Below, one piece after another: positions 12,306 to 21,304 of a stretch of DNA of 64,000 bases. Position numbers and translations under genes: made by a program. The notes below the pieces were generated by a model. The model did not search any database. It was not told the DNA's origin and saw nothing but the letters and a program-made list of their open reading frames with translations. The DNA is taken from NCBI RefSeq assembly GCF_023053635.1, contig NC_086182.1, forward strand, positions 1,687,001 to 1,751,000, read 5' to 3'. How positions within the stretch are numbered: position 1 is the first letter of the stretch; each line of letters starts with the position of its first letter. The stretch comes from Elgaria multicarinata webbii. Lineage: Eukaryota; Chordata; Lepidosauria; Squamata; Anguidae.

Positions 12306-15123
12306 TATAGCACCATCAATATACATGGTGCTGTACAGAGTAAAACAGTAAATAGCGAGACCCTGCCGCATAGGCTTACATTCTAATAAAACCATGATAA
12401 AACAATAAGGAGGGGAAGAGAAAGCAAACAGGCACAGGGTAGGGTAAACAGGCACTGGGTAGGGTAAAACTAACAGTATAAAGTCAGAACAAAATCAAGT
12501 TTTAAAAGCTTTAGGTTTGGACCAGAACTGGGCTGCATGGGAAATAAATAATTAAATCAAGATTCCTGTGTTAGCCCAAATGATCCACTCCTGCAGGAGG
12601 CTGCTGACTGCATCTCTGTCTGAGTTGTTGCTCTTTCCCGGCTTGGCTTCTTTCCTTCCAGTCATGCTACGGTCTTGCTGTGTCAGGTATCGTCATGGGG
12701 TCGGTCTAGTGCCTTCCCTTTGGAGAGTCTGACTGGAGGGTCTGGGCAACCCCCAAATGATCCACTCCTGCAGGAGGCTGCTGACTGCATCTCTGCCTGA
12801 GTTGTTGCTCTTGCCCGGCCTGGCTTCTTTCCTTCCAGTCATGCTACGGTCTTGCTGTGTCAGGTATCGTCACGGGGTCGGTCTAGTGCCTTCCCTTTGG
12901 AGAGTCTGACTGGAGGGTCTGGGCAACCCCCTTTCCAACTAGCGGGAGGCAGGCTCGTGGTAATAGTGGCTGGCGAGGGGCGGGAGGAGGGCCAACGGCA
13001 GCATAGGGTCCTCTGGCGCCCCGTGTAGGCTGCGGCAGGAGGCCTTCCGCGAGGCAGGCGTGGCACGTGCCTCCAGTTCTCCCCTGGCACAGCGGGAAGG
13101 GCCGGCGGTGCGGGGCCACGGTGCTGTTTGGCCTGGTGAGCGAGTGCCCTCCCCCTTCGCAGGTCTGCATGGAGAGGCTGCGCCGGAGAGCGAGGCCCGA
13201 AGAGGAGGGCGTCCAGCTGCGCTACCTGGAACAGCTGCACGCTCAGCACGAGAACTGGCTCATGAGGAAAAGCACTGTGTGAGTAGCGGGAGGGAAGAGC
13301 CCAGGCTGCCTTGGGCCGTTGCAGGCCTTCCCTGTCTGCTCCCTGCGCCTGAGCCGCTGCCGCCGCTGGGGTGTGGGCCTGATTCTGACCCCCCCCCCCG
13401 GGGAGGGCGATTGGCTCAGGCAGCTTCTGGGGAGCCACGTGGCCCGTGTGAGCCCCTGCTGCAGCCCCTGTTCAGTCCTGCACGGAAGAGAGGAACACCT
13501 GGCCCGGCCGCCATGGCTCTGCCACCTGGCAAAGGTGTCACTGGGCAGTGATGGCGCATGGCAGCAAGGTCTGGAAGGAGCCCGGGTGATGCGCCAGGGC
13601 AGGCGGGTGGGCGGGCGGGCGGGGTGAGCCAGCCAGCCGGCCACCAGCTGGGAAACCAGAGTTGGGCAGGAGGGTTGGGAGACAAGTCCTGGGAGAAGAG
13701 GGAGGCAAGAGGCCGGCGCAGGAGGGAGAGGCAATGGAGGCGGAGGCCGAGTGGTGGGAAGAGGCACAGGGCAGGGGCTCTGGAGCCGACCGAGGGCAGA
13801 GGCTTGGATCTGTTCCTGGGCTGCCCCAGGGGGCGGGGCAGGGCACCCTGGGCCCAGGAATCCTGAGCCCGGGCGAACATGCCTTGCGGCAGCCCCATCC
13901 CTCCCCTGGCACCTGGCTTCATTCTCTAAGCAAGGAGGTGCTGGACACGTTTGCAGAGCTTCCCCTTGGTCCGACGGAGCTGATAGTGGGCCGTGGCTTC
14001 GCCCGGCTTGCTTCACGTGGCAGGTCCTGCCCATGGCTGCCACAAAATGCACTTACTGAAATGCTGGTGTGGACAAGCAGTTGTGGGCTGTGGGCCATGC
14101 AAAGACACGGGTGGTGTGATTTCCACCCCTGCCCCTGCTTCCTGCCCCACCAACACCCTTAACAAGCTGCCTCTTGCCTTTCGTGGGCCCTGGGTTGCTC
14201 TGGGATTAAGCCATTGTCGCACTTGCATTCGTATAAATCCTAGCAAATGTATGTTCTCATTCTGCATGCTTTTTGCTGAGCACAATATTTGGGTTTTTGC
14301 AGCCCAAAATAGCATTTGCCTTTCTTGCAGCCATATCGCACTGTTAAATCATAACATAACAATATGTTATGATTTAACATATTGAAAGCAGTTAATTTAT
14401 ATTATCTCAGTAATCCTTATATTAAGCTGCCAGGCTGAGCACTTAATTTTTGCTTTTATTTTTTCACAATTTGTCTAATAGTTCAAGAGCATTAAGTGTG
14501 AATTCTAATCTATTGTTGTGCCCATAATACCAGTTGGGGTGGGTGGACGTAGGGCCTAAAGCTGAGAGAGGGTTTACAACAAACCTCAAATGTTGCCCAC
14601 TGATCATAGAATGGAAATGAAGTTAATCTATGAGATAATTGAAAACATGTGCAGAGGAGATCACTCAAGGAAGTGAGCCAAACCACGAACTGCAACTGAA
14701 GCCAATGTAGATTTTATAGACAACTAATCCGATAGAATACTTTTTGCTCCCACAGGGTCCATTCTGAAAACTTAAGAAATGCTCCAGTCCTGCTGCTTGA
14801 TGTGTCAAAGGATTTTGAGAACGACCCAAATGAACAAGGGAAGCTCATGAGCCAGGTAAGGCGATCCCAAGGTCAGGTATTTCTGCCTTGTCTCCTATGA
14901 CATACGAATGCTTTCGTATAACATCGAAACTCGAATATTCTTACATCAGATTAAAGGTGGCCCAGCCCAATAAGCTATCGATCTGCCTAATATTCGCTGG
15001 ACCTACCATGGCAGTAGCTGATCAGATGCAGTTACCTGGGCGTTCTTTAAAGCGCTGTGCCCTTTTTCACAGGTGAAGGCTTTCATGAAGACGCTCCCCC
15101 CTGAGGCCTCGCCCTCTGCCTAA
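6881..15123 (+). CDS. DGUOK: DGUOK, mitochondrial deoxyguanosine kinase, complete: 7 exons, 259 aa
   Basis: The seven exons (6881-6944, 7685-7797, 9462-9649, 10650-10797, 13163-13278, 14756-14855, 15073-15123) join in frame. The enzyme phosphorylates deoxyguanosine and deoxyadenosine in the mitochondrial matrix, the first step of purine deoxynucleoside salvage for mtDNA synthesis. Visible motifs are the P-loop GNIAVGKST (residues 20-28), the substrate segment [16 protein letters not shown], the ERSVYSDRY motif, and the arginine-rich lid [15 protein letters not shown] followed by [13 protein letters not shown]. All introns have good donors and acceptors and consistent phases. The order of features matches human dGK as I remember it. 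The N-terminus before the kinase core is shorter than the human one (13 residues before RLS versus about 40), and the C-terminus is a few residues longer. No stops or frameshifts interrupt the joined frame. Confidence 0.95.
7202..7274 (+). mobile_element. CR1 LINE 3'-end fragment in DGUOK intron 1
   Basis: The sequence 'gttggactcgatgggcttat' leads into 'ccttccaactctactattct' and 'aggattctac', the sense-strand CR1 3' terminus with its degenerate ATTCTATGA end. Only about 70 bp is retained. Confidence 0.75.
7685..7797 (+). CDS. DGUOK: DGUOK exon 2
   Basis: The acceptor is 'cccctccag'. The exon completes Ala of the P-loop and codes for [20 protein letters not shown], then [17 protein letters not shown]. 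It ends in phase 0 at 'catcag|gtagga'. The Glu in 'TSEPV' is at the position of the catalytic general base of the dNK family. Confidence 0.93.
8100..8241 (-). mobile_element. CR1 LINE 3'-end fragment in DGUOK intron 2
   Basis: It begins with 'tcatagaatcatagaatagt' and continues with 'ggggcctacaaggccatcga' and 'gtccaaccccctgctcaatg'. This is the antisense CR1 3' end, collinear with the copies at 4.7, 37.0 and 58.0 kb. Confidence 0.88.
8376..8535 (-). mobile_element. CR1 LINE 3'-end fragment, second CR1 subfamily
   Basis: The sequence 'agccctgctggatcaggcca' leads into 'tccatctagtccagcactcc' and 'ttccccagcaactggtgtat'. This is the antisense of the CR1 subfamily also seen in sense at 28.5 and 60.3 kb. 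Confidence 0.85.
8536..9461 (+). other. DGUOK intron 2, 3' part
   Basis: No gene is seen. A GC-rich, CpG-containing patch runs from about 8930 to 9300, and a short (CTG)n/(CCG)n tract lies at about 9341-9373. The segment ends in the exon 3 acceptor. Confidence 0.6.
9462..9649 (+). CDS. DGUOK: DGUOK exon 3
   Basis: The acceptor is 'cacctacag'. The exon codes for [20 protein letters not shown], then [20 protein letters not shown] and [20 protein letters not shown], and ends in SD plus the first two bases of Arg (ag|gtatgg). The stretch '[10 protein letters not shown]' replaces the human 'PEKLLQARKP' and is Pro/Thr-rich, a variable surface segment. 'FERSVYSDR' is the family's conserved ERS motif. 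Confidence 0.93.
9650..10649 (+). other. DGUOK intron 3
   Basis: A single-copy-looking intron of 1.0 kb. I see no repeat or gene in it. Confidence 0.6.
10650..10797 (+). CDS. DGUOK: DGUOK exon 4
   Basis: The acceptor is 'ctcccccag'. The exon completes Arg and codes for [20 protein letters not shown], then [20 protein letters not shown] and FLYLRAPPE. The donor is 'cctgag|gtaact', phase 0. 'YVFAKNLFE...IEW..YQ.WHSFLL' is the dNK family signature around the substrate pocket. Confidence 0.93.
11103..11302 (-). mobile_element. tRNA-derived SINE in DGUOK intron 4
   Basis: On the minus strand it begins 'agccagtgtggtgtagtggc', followed by a tRNA-like A box (about 20 bp on), the B-box-like 'gggttctagtcc', and a MIR/CORE-like body ('ggcgagtcacagacactcgg', '...cctacctcac'). 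It ends in a TTTA-rich tail. Similar copies lie at 38.9 and 60.0 kb. Confidence 0.75.
11578..11605. repeat. (CTC)n microsatellite
   Basis: About nine CTC units lie in DGUOK intron 4. Confidence 0.9.
12258..12470 (-). repeat. Retroposon 3' end with (TTTA)n tail
   Basis: A (TTTA)n run is followed by 'tatagcaccatcaatataca', 'tggtgctgtacagagtaaaa' and 'ccctgccgcataggcttaca'. This is the reverse complement of the sequence at 34,839-34,978 (there ending in ATAATA repeats), so the two are copies of one L2/SINE-like family. Confidence 0.7.
12575..12928 (+). repeat. Tandem duplication, 2 x 177 bp, in DGUOK intron 4
   Basis: Unit 1 (12575-12751) and unit 2 (12752-12928) both begin 'cccaaatgatccactcctgc' and end 'ggagggtctgggcaac'. 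I count about four mismatches in 177 bp, so it is a recent local duplication. The units contain no exon. Confidence 0.92.
13163..13278 (+). CDS. DGUOK: DGUOK exon 5 (lid region)
   Basis: The acceptor is 'ccttcgcag'. The exon codes for [20 protein letters not shown], then [18 protein letters not shown], and ends in two bases of Val (gt|gtgagt). The cluster RLRRRAR corresponds to the lid that closes over the phosphate donor. The flanking intron DNA is unusually GC-rich from about 13,000 to 14,000. Confidence 0.93.
13279..14755 (+). other. DGUOK intron 5, with a perfect hairpin
   Basis: The first 750 bp are GC-rich (ggcgggcgggc-type runs near 13,600) and the rest is AT-rich. A perfect 17-bp inverted repeat with a 4-nt loop lies at 14342-14379. 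No gene is seen. Confidence 0.65.
14756..14855 (+). CDS. DGUOK: DGUOK exon 6
   Basis: The acceptor is 'tcccacag'. The exon completes Val and codes for [20 protein letters not shown], then [13 protein letters not shown]. It ends in phase 0 at 'gccag|gtaagg'. '[15 protein letters not shown]' aligns with human 'IPVLVLDVNDDFSEE'. Confidence 0.92.
15073..15123 (+). CDS. DGUOK: DGUOK exon 7 (C-terminus)
   Basis: The acceptor is 'ttttcacag'. The exon codes for [16 protein letters not shown] and a TAA stop at 15121-15123. Human dGK ends near 'VNTFVKNL', so this protein carries about eight extra residues. The tail is Pro/Ser/Ala-rich and may not be structured. Confidence 0.9.
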   Translation: MKAFMKTLPPEASPSA

Positions 15124-16193
15124 CTGAGGATCTCGTTCCAGGAGCCGCTGACTCTGCTGGCCATAAAGAGGCCAAGTGAAAAGAAGTGAACCTCTTTCGG
15201 TCCTGGAAGGTGGAAACCGCCTGGAGTTAAGAGTTGAGGCGGGCCAGAGATGCTCCCTTTTTAGGGCCTTTCTTCACAATGCCTGCAAGGAAAAGCAGCC
15301 CTCCTCCCCAGCGCCACCACGATCCCAAAGTGATCTGCAGAGCCAGCTTGAGCTGTAGCGGGTGGTGATGGCACAGGTGAAGGGCTGGGAGCACCTCCGC
15401 GTGCGCTGGGCCAGGCCAGAGGACATCACCCCCACCCCCACCCCCCACCGCCTGAGCAGCCTGGGATCCAGCATGTCCCGCCCACGAGGCCCCACTGCCC
15501 AGTTGATCAGCGGGACGGCAGGGAAAAGGCCCTTCGCAGTGCTGGAGCAGCATTGACCCTGTTGCTGCTTCCGTGCTGCCGATGGGGCCAATGAAGCAGC
15601 AGTCCGCAAGTGGCTCTGAGGCAACCGACTCCCAGGGCCGCACTAGGAGCAGGAGTGCTGAAGCAGCTGGGCTCCCGGCCCCGCAGGACCTAAACGGACA
15701 TTCCCCCCTGACGTCCCGGATTCGGGCCCTGGCGGATGGACCCAACTCTCCCTCCACCAACTCTGGCTGCTTCGTTTCCTCCGGGGGGCCGGGGGAGGAG
15801 CCTCGCTAGTTTTCCTCTGCCTGCCCTCAATCCTTGCTGCCTAGCGTGGCATGGAGTGGTGGCGCAGCTGTCTCGTGCACTATAAATGTATGTATGTAGG
15901 TACTGAAAGAGTTCTGGGACCAGCCAAGGGGTCTGGAATGTGCACCGCCTGTGAGAGGTTGCAGAATTAGTGCACAGTCTTTGCCATTGCTTTGCACACC
16001 AGAAGAAGCTGTGGAGAAGCTTGTCAGACCTGCAACTTGCATATGAAGGAGCTCTTCTCCCAGCTGCTGCTCTTCCCCTAAGACACGAGTCTCTGTGCGT
16101 AATGAAGGCCTCCTGGGCTCTGTATCCTTGCATGGTGAAATCCCAGGCATGTTGTGTCTGATGAGCCAGGCGCTTGCCAGAATTCTATAGATC

Positions 16194-16329
16194 ACCCTTC
16201 TCCAGCCTGATCCTCTCCAGATGTTTTTGACATCAACTCACATCAGCCCCATCCAGCATGACCAATGATTAGGAATGCTGGGGATTGTAGGTCAAAAAAT
16301 TTGGAGGGCACCAGGTTGGGGAAGGCTGA
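16194..16329. repeat. Palindromic MITE ('CAGATGTTTTGG' family), copy 1, in DGUOK 3' UTR
   Basis: The left half 'tgatcctctccagatgtttt' and right half 'tttggagggcaccaggttgg' are imperfect inverted repeats around 'catcagccccatccagcatg'. The family recurs at 22.4, 39.9, 46.3 and 48.9 kb. This fold-back form is abundant in squamates and is probably a non-autonomous hAT derivative. In the UTR it would form a long hairpin in the mRNA. Confidence 0.75.
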
Positions 16330-17339
16330 AGGAGGCTGTGACTCATGCCTAACAGTTTGCAGCATTTAGTCGAGACTTCCGAGATCTATTTGAAGGTATC
16401 TTGTTTTTCTACTTCTGTGGCACCCTTAGAAACCTTGGGACAAGCCCATTTCTGCTGCTGGGCGACACCTGGGATGACGCACCTGTTGGATCCCCTGGCT
16501 GGGGTGGTGGGAGCTGCAGTCCGATGTCTGGGGAGGGGGAGCACACATGTTCTCACCCCTTGGCTACATCTTACTAGCATCGTCGCTGTCGTGGAGGCCT
16601 CTTAGGTGGGCCTCGTGAGGAGTGTGCTGTAAGCCATTGCTACTCATGGCGGGGAAGTAGCAAGAGCAGCGTGTGCTTTGTGGGCGGGCGGACGGTAGAG
16701 CTCCTGACTCCTCAATAGGGATCTTCGCCAAACTCAAGTCTGGATGTGTAAGAAAGCAAATGCCAGAATACTAGTGGTGGGACCTTCTGTTTGGGGAAGG
16801 GCGTAAACAGCTGAGAAAATGCAGGAGCCGGGCGGGTGGGTTAGAGCTTCAGGTCGATCCAGGTGTGTTTCTTAGGGTGCAGCCCTGTGCCTGCGTGCTG
16901 GGGAGTGCTGGGCATTGAAGCAGCACTTTTTTCTTTTTAAACATGCACAGGATCTCGCCCCTTAAGCTTGGTTTCACTGGTACCGTCAGCATCTACTGCT
17001 GCTGCAGATGGAATTGTAGGAACTGCTTCTCGGGCTTTGCCTACTTGAGGTTCTGTTACATGCAGCTGGCATTTTCTGTAATCATGCAAGGCTGTCATGT
17101 GCCTTCCATGTTATTCTGAATGGTGTGGTTGCTCTTACATAAACATGCACCTGGTCAAAAATGCTTGGAGGGGTGTGGGAGCAACCGCAGAAGTGATGCC
17201 AGCCATGCAGCCTCAGACCACGGGGTTCTTGTCAACAGCTCCAGGTTTTGTACTTTAGTGTGTATTTTAAAGATTCGCTGCATCGGTAAACTCTTTTCGT
17301 AGTGGAATCCTCCAAGCTATAAAGTGCTGTATTTAAATT

Positions 17340-17345
17340 AATAAA
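17340..17345 (+). terminator. DGUOK: DGUOK polyadenylation signal AATAAA (candidate)
   Basis: This AATAAA is followed by a GT-rich stretch (tcttggtcttgttgc... gtgaaggtggtgg) within 25-60 bp. I noticed no earlier AATAAA after the stop codon. Confidence 0.6.
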
Positions 17346-17365
17346 TTGAATCCCTTTGAAAATAT

Positions 17366-18214
17366 CTTGGTCTTGTTGCATTGGTGAAGGTGGTGGAAGA
17401 GGTTAGGACTGAAAAGTGCAATGTCTCTGGTGCTGATTTATTTTTGGTGAGCTCTGGCAGTTCTGTTGTTTAGGGAGTATAAGACGTTTTTATCTCAGGA
17501 TCGCCTGCATTTCTGGGCCACTCTGGTTATTTACAGTGCTGCAATTGTAGAATTAACAATACAGTCCTGTGCCTGGCCCTATACTGTGTCTTGCTCCCAG
17601 GTGAACTGTGATCCAATGTGTAAGGCAAAGCAAAGACATGCTTGCCCTTGCACGTACGTGTGGCAGAAATGTGTGCACTTGTGGCTGATCCAGGCTCCCG
17701 GGGAGAGGAGCAGTCTTGTCTCTCAGAACGCTAGATGGGAGGCAAATGATGAGACTTACTAAGTAATCTACAAAGCTTTTATTAAGCAACAAACATCTCT
17801 TCAACCTGAATAGAGTCTACCTGTTTGAAATGACCCCCTAGGCAAAACTATGCAAACTAAGCAAGACAATTGTCCCTTCAAGAAGAGAAAAAAGTTACTT
17901 CTCAAATGCTCGTAACTTCAAAGCACCTGGTGTGGTGGTAGGTTCTGGTGTAATCTCTCTGCCTTTCTCACGGCTTCTTCACGCACCATGCGTTTCAGCT
18001 TCTTGCATCTTTGCTGATACACAGATGCCCACCATTGGGCATTCCTCCACCATTGTTGCTCATGTGATGGTGCTTTTGCTGGATGCCAGAGTGACATTAG
18101 CCAGACATTCCATTTTGATGTCTAGCAACTAAACTGAGATAGGCTTGCTGGTGTTTGCCAGGTTTCTTCTAAAGCTCTTCCAAGTTGTAAGTGCATCAGA
18201 GAGGCCCAGGCCGT
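17366..18214. other. Intergenic DNA between DGUOK and TET3
   Basis: No gene is seen. The segment 17,740-18,180 looks repetitive but I could not assign it to a family. Confidence 0.45.
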
Positions 18215-18503
18215 TCATAGAACCATAGGAGTTGGAAGGGGCCATGGAGCCCAACCCCACGTGCACCATGCAGGGATCCAGTTTAAAGCACCCCTGAGAG
18301 ATGGCTGTCCAGTCTCTGCTCGAAGACCTCCAGCTGCGGAGAGCCCACCACCTCCCCAGGCAGTTGGCTCCCTTGCCTGACTGCTCTGGCCATTAGGGAA
18401 CTTTCCCCAATGAGCAACCAAACTCTGCCTTTCTGTAACTTAAGCCTATTATTTTGTGTCCTCCAGTTTTGGATGATAGAACAGGTTGTGGCTCTCAAAA
18501 TGT
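18215..18503 (-). mobile_element. CR1 LINE 3'-end fragment
   Basis: 'tcatagaaccataggagttg' opens an antisense CR1 3' end, with the degraded ORF2 C-terminus readable on the minus strand (PNGQSSQ, QLPGEVVGSPQLEVFEQRLD). It is more diverged than the 4.7-kb copy and so older. Confidence 0.8.
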
Positions 18504-19239
18504 ACTAAAAGTGTAGGAAGCAAACGTTTAAGTGTTTTCAAAACAACACAGGCGTATGGGCTGAAGGCACATTGTCCCTACAAACGGTTATAGCCGGTAG
18601 CCAGTGAGTGTTTGTGTGGCTTACAGAAAGAAGCCGGCAGTCAGTACTTCTCTGTTTCACACACTACACAGAGCAGTTTTGCCTCCGTGTCATGTGTGAA
18701 CACAACAAAGAGCCAGTCAAGGCCAGCTCCTAAAAAATGTACTTGTAAGATACAAACACATCACATTCATGCTTTGAAAAGGTACAGATATACTGGGTAC
18801 ATTTCTTAGGAGCAGAATCCCCAAATTCCAGAAATTTCGCCTAGTGTTTGAGTTTTGGAAAACTTGTGATTGATCATGGGAGAAGAAGGCTGGGGCTCTG
18901 TAACAACGTACACATTTATTGTGGCAGAGGCACTGTCAGGCCAATACTTGAATTGCAGGTGCTGGGGATGTAAAACTTCATCTAAGCACTATGAGGGAAG
19001 TGGCAGAGGCCTTGCGTTTGATTTTCAATCAGCATCAACGAGATACCCCCCAACAGCGCCCGTGCACGTCAGGGATCACGTTCCCCCGCTCGCCGCCTCT
19101 AGCAGCCCAAGTGTTTGCACAGTGGACAGGCACCCCCCGCCCCGCCCTGCCCCGCTTCTCAGTGAGGTGCTGGACCTCTGCCTGGGCTTGACGCTTCAAA
19201 CCATGCTTCTGAGTCAGGCAGACCCTAGCCCCAACTAGC
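18504..19239. other. Intergenic DNA upstream of the TET3 CpG island
   Basis: No gene or assignable repeat is seen. The sequence becomes GC-rich from about 19,030. Confidence 0.5.
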
Positions 19240-20640
19240 CCACTATTGTCGACACTGACTGGCAACAGCGCCTGTCCAGGCTGGACCCTGGGGCTGCCTG
19301 CTGCACGCAAAGCGGCGCAGAATGGCTGCCTTCGAGGCCCTTTGCAGGCCGACTGGGGACAGGAGCAAAGCCCCACCGCGTTCGTGGAGCCCAAAGCGTG
19401 CGCTGCTCCCGAAGGAGGCCGTGGGGCCTGGAGGCGGGGGCGCAAAAGGAAGGGGCGCCCCCACGCCAGAGGCCCGAGCATTTCTCAGGCCGCCACTTTC
19501 TGGAACGCCACGAGTCACCATCTACCCCGGGCAAACGCTGCCACCCCGGGACGATACCTCATTCACCCGGACCCGCGCGTCTCCGGCAGCGACCGCACTG
19601 CAGCTACGCGGGCCGGAGGTCTCTGGACGCGTCTCGCCCGAACCCGCAGCGAGACACGCCAAAGGCCGGCGAGGGACCCATTGAGCCCCCCCCCCCCGCC
19701 GCCGAGAGGGCCAGCAAGGGCTTCCCTCGGGGGCGCCGCCTTCCGTGCGGAGGATCGGAGCCGGGCTTGGGCGCAAGGCAGGCGGGCCTGGGCGGCCTTG
19801 TTGAGGCGGAGGAAGTCAGGGCGGCGCGAGCAGCCCCAACTTCGCAAGCGCTTGGAGCGGTCGAGGCGTGGCGGAGCGCGCACGTGCGGCAGTTCTCGGC
19901 GGCGGCAGCAGCGCCCATCCCCTCGCCCGCCACCAACTCTGCGCGCCGGATCGGGCGCTTCCCTCCGGGATCGCGAGTGTGCTGAGCCAGCTCCGCGTTT
20001 GGGCAGGCCGTGCGGTGGCCCGCCCGGCCCGCCGCTCACTTCCCGCGCCTCTGCCCAGCCTCCAGGGAGCGAGCGAGGGGAGGGCTCTTGCCGGGAGGCG
20101 CCTCCAGAACAAAGCCGCCGCCGCCGCCGCCGCCGCAGCAACGGGCGCTCCTGCCTCTCCCTCCGCCGCCTTCAAGACCCCTCCGCGCCAGCCCGCCTCC
20201 GCCTCCGCCTGCCTCGGCGAGGTCCGGAGACGGCTCGTGGTGCCGCTGCTGGTGGGCGCAGGGGCGCTTTGTGTGTGCTGGGCGGGGGCTCGGCCGGGGA
20301 GGCGCGCGTGAGGCTTGGCTCCGACCCGCCGCCCTGCCCGAGGGGCCGCCTCCCCCGGCGCCAGGCGCGCGTCTTCCTCGCCACAAAGGCCAGAGCAGGG
20401 AAGAGGCAGCCCAGCGACCGCGGGGCCCCGAGCCCGCTTCGCACGCGACGCGGGGAGGGGGCGGCCCTGCTCCGACTCTCCCCGGCCCCCGGCGAGACGA
20501 TTCCCCTTCGCAGCGAGCTGGGCCTTCAGGCTCCCGCGGGGACCGTTCTCACGCAAGGGTTCAAGACACGTGTGCTGGCTGGGCTTGGACTGCAAGCGCG
20601 TCCGTTGGCCGGGGGCTTGGGGTGGAATTAGCTGGGTGAG
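19240..20640 (+). promoter_or_regulatory. TET3: TET3 CpG island, promoter and probable non-coding first exon
   Basis: About 1.4 kb of dense CpG sequence lies 350 bp to 1.8 kb upstream of the TET3 CXXC exon. It includes a (GCC)n tract near 20,115 and long open frames in several registers that are a by-product of GC content. A donor-like 'gctgg|gtgagg' at 20,635/20,636 could end a non-coding first exon that splices to 20,921. The exact transcription start is not determinable here. Confidence 0.7.
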
Positions 20641-20920
20641 GCGCCTGTGGCAGGAATCGGGGCCTGAAGGCTGCAGGGGTGGGGAGAGTTTCTCAGCCCT
20701 CCTGCGAATGCCCTGCCTTGGACCACCTGCCCAAAGCGGTTTGGCCTCCAGGATGGTTCCCTTTCAGGACATCTCTGACCTCTGTGGTCCTAAAGACCCC
20801 ACTATTTCGGTGACCAGCACCCTGAGAAGAGAGAGAATATTGGGGGAGAAAAACAGATGAAAGGTGGCAAGGAGCACATGGCAAGTGGGCTTATTCAGTG
20901 ACCCAGAGTTGTTTTTCCAG

Positions 20921-21304
20921 ACTCTCTAGCATCCTTCGTTCTAAAGAGGCAGCGAAGTCTCCTCTTTGCGTCACGGTTCGGGCATCACAGCTGCCCTTTG
21001 CCAGCGCAAAGCCATGGAGAAGATCCAGTTAACCGCATCGCTTAGCGCTGTGCTGAAGGATGGCGGCCGCTACCCCGACCATCCCGAGATGCTGATGAGC
21101 AAAGCCAGTGGTGGCTTCCCAGCCGTGGCTGATGCTGCTTCTCAGTCTCGGAAGAAGCGCAGGCGCTGTGGCCACTGTGCCCCTTGCCTAAGGAAGGAGA
21201 ATTGTGGGGCTTGCAGTCACTGTGTGAACCGAAGAACCAGCCACCAAGTCTGCAAGATGAGGAAGTGTGAAGCTCTGAAGAGAAGGAAATCGCGCACGAG
21301 GGAG
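20921..21304 (+). CDS. TET3: TET3 exon with 5' UTR, start codon and CXXC zinc finger
   Basis: The acceptor is 'gtttttccag'. The ATG at 21014 sits in a strong context (gccATGG) and an in-frame TAA at 20942-20944 precedes it, so it is the first AUG. The 97 residues begin MEKIQLTASLSAVLKDGGRY. The CXXC domain covers about residues 46-88. Eight zinc-ligand cysteines lie at 52, 55, 58, 64, 67, 70, 80 and 85, in the CXXC order C-x2-C-x2-C-x5-C-x2-C-x2-C-x9-C-x4-C. The basic stretch SRKKRRR precedes it and NRRTSHQ replaces the KFGG motif of classic CXXC proteins, as in TET-type domains that read CpG and modified C. The exon ends at ...RTRE with a GC donor (GAG|GCGAGT). Confidence 0.9.

Larger units (their letters stand above)
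15124..17365 (+). other. DGUOK: DGUOK 3' UTR (probable full extent)
   Basis: About 2.2 kb separates the stop codon from the first good AATAAA. It is GC-rich at the start and includes an antisense-sense palindromic MITE at 16194-16329. The extent depends on the polyadenylation site chosen below. Confidence 0.5.

Noticed and set aside
13243-14052. A 269-codon minus-strand frame over DGUOK exon 5 and intron 5
   Set aside because: It is antisense to a real exon and Pro/Ser-rich without family resemblance. It is open because of high GC.
19246-20631. A 461-codon open frame on the plus strand in the CpG island, with other long frames on both strands
   Set aside because: The composition is extremely GC-rich, so stops are rare in all frames. 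The translations are Arg/Pro/Ala-rich without a recognisable domain, and the position is that of a promoter and non-coding first exon.
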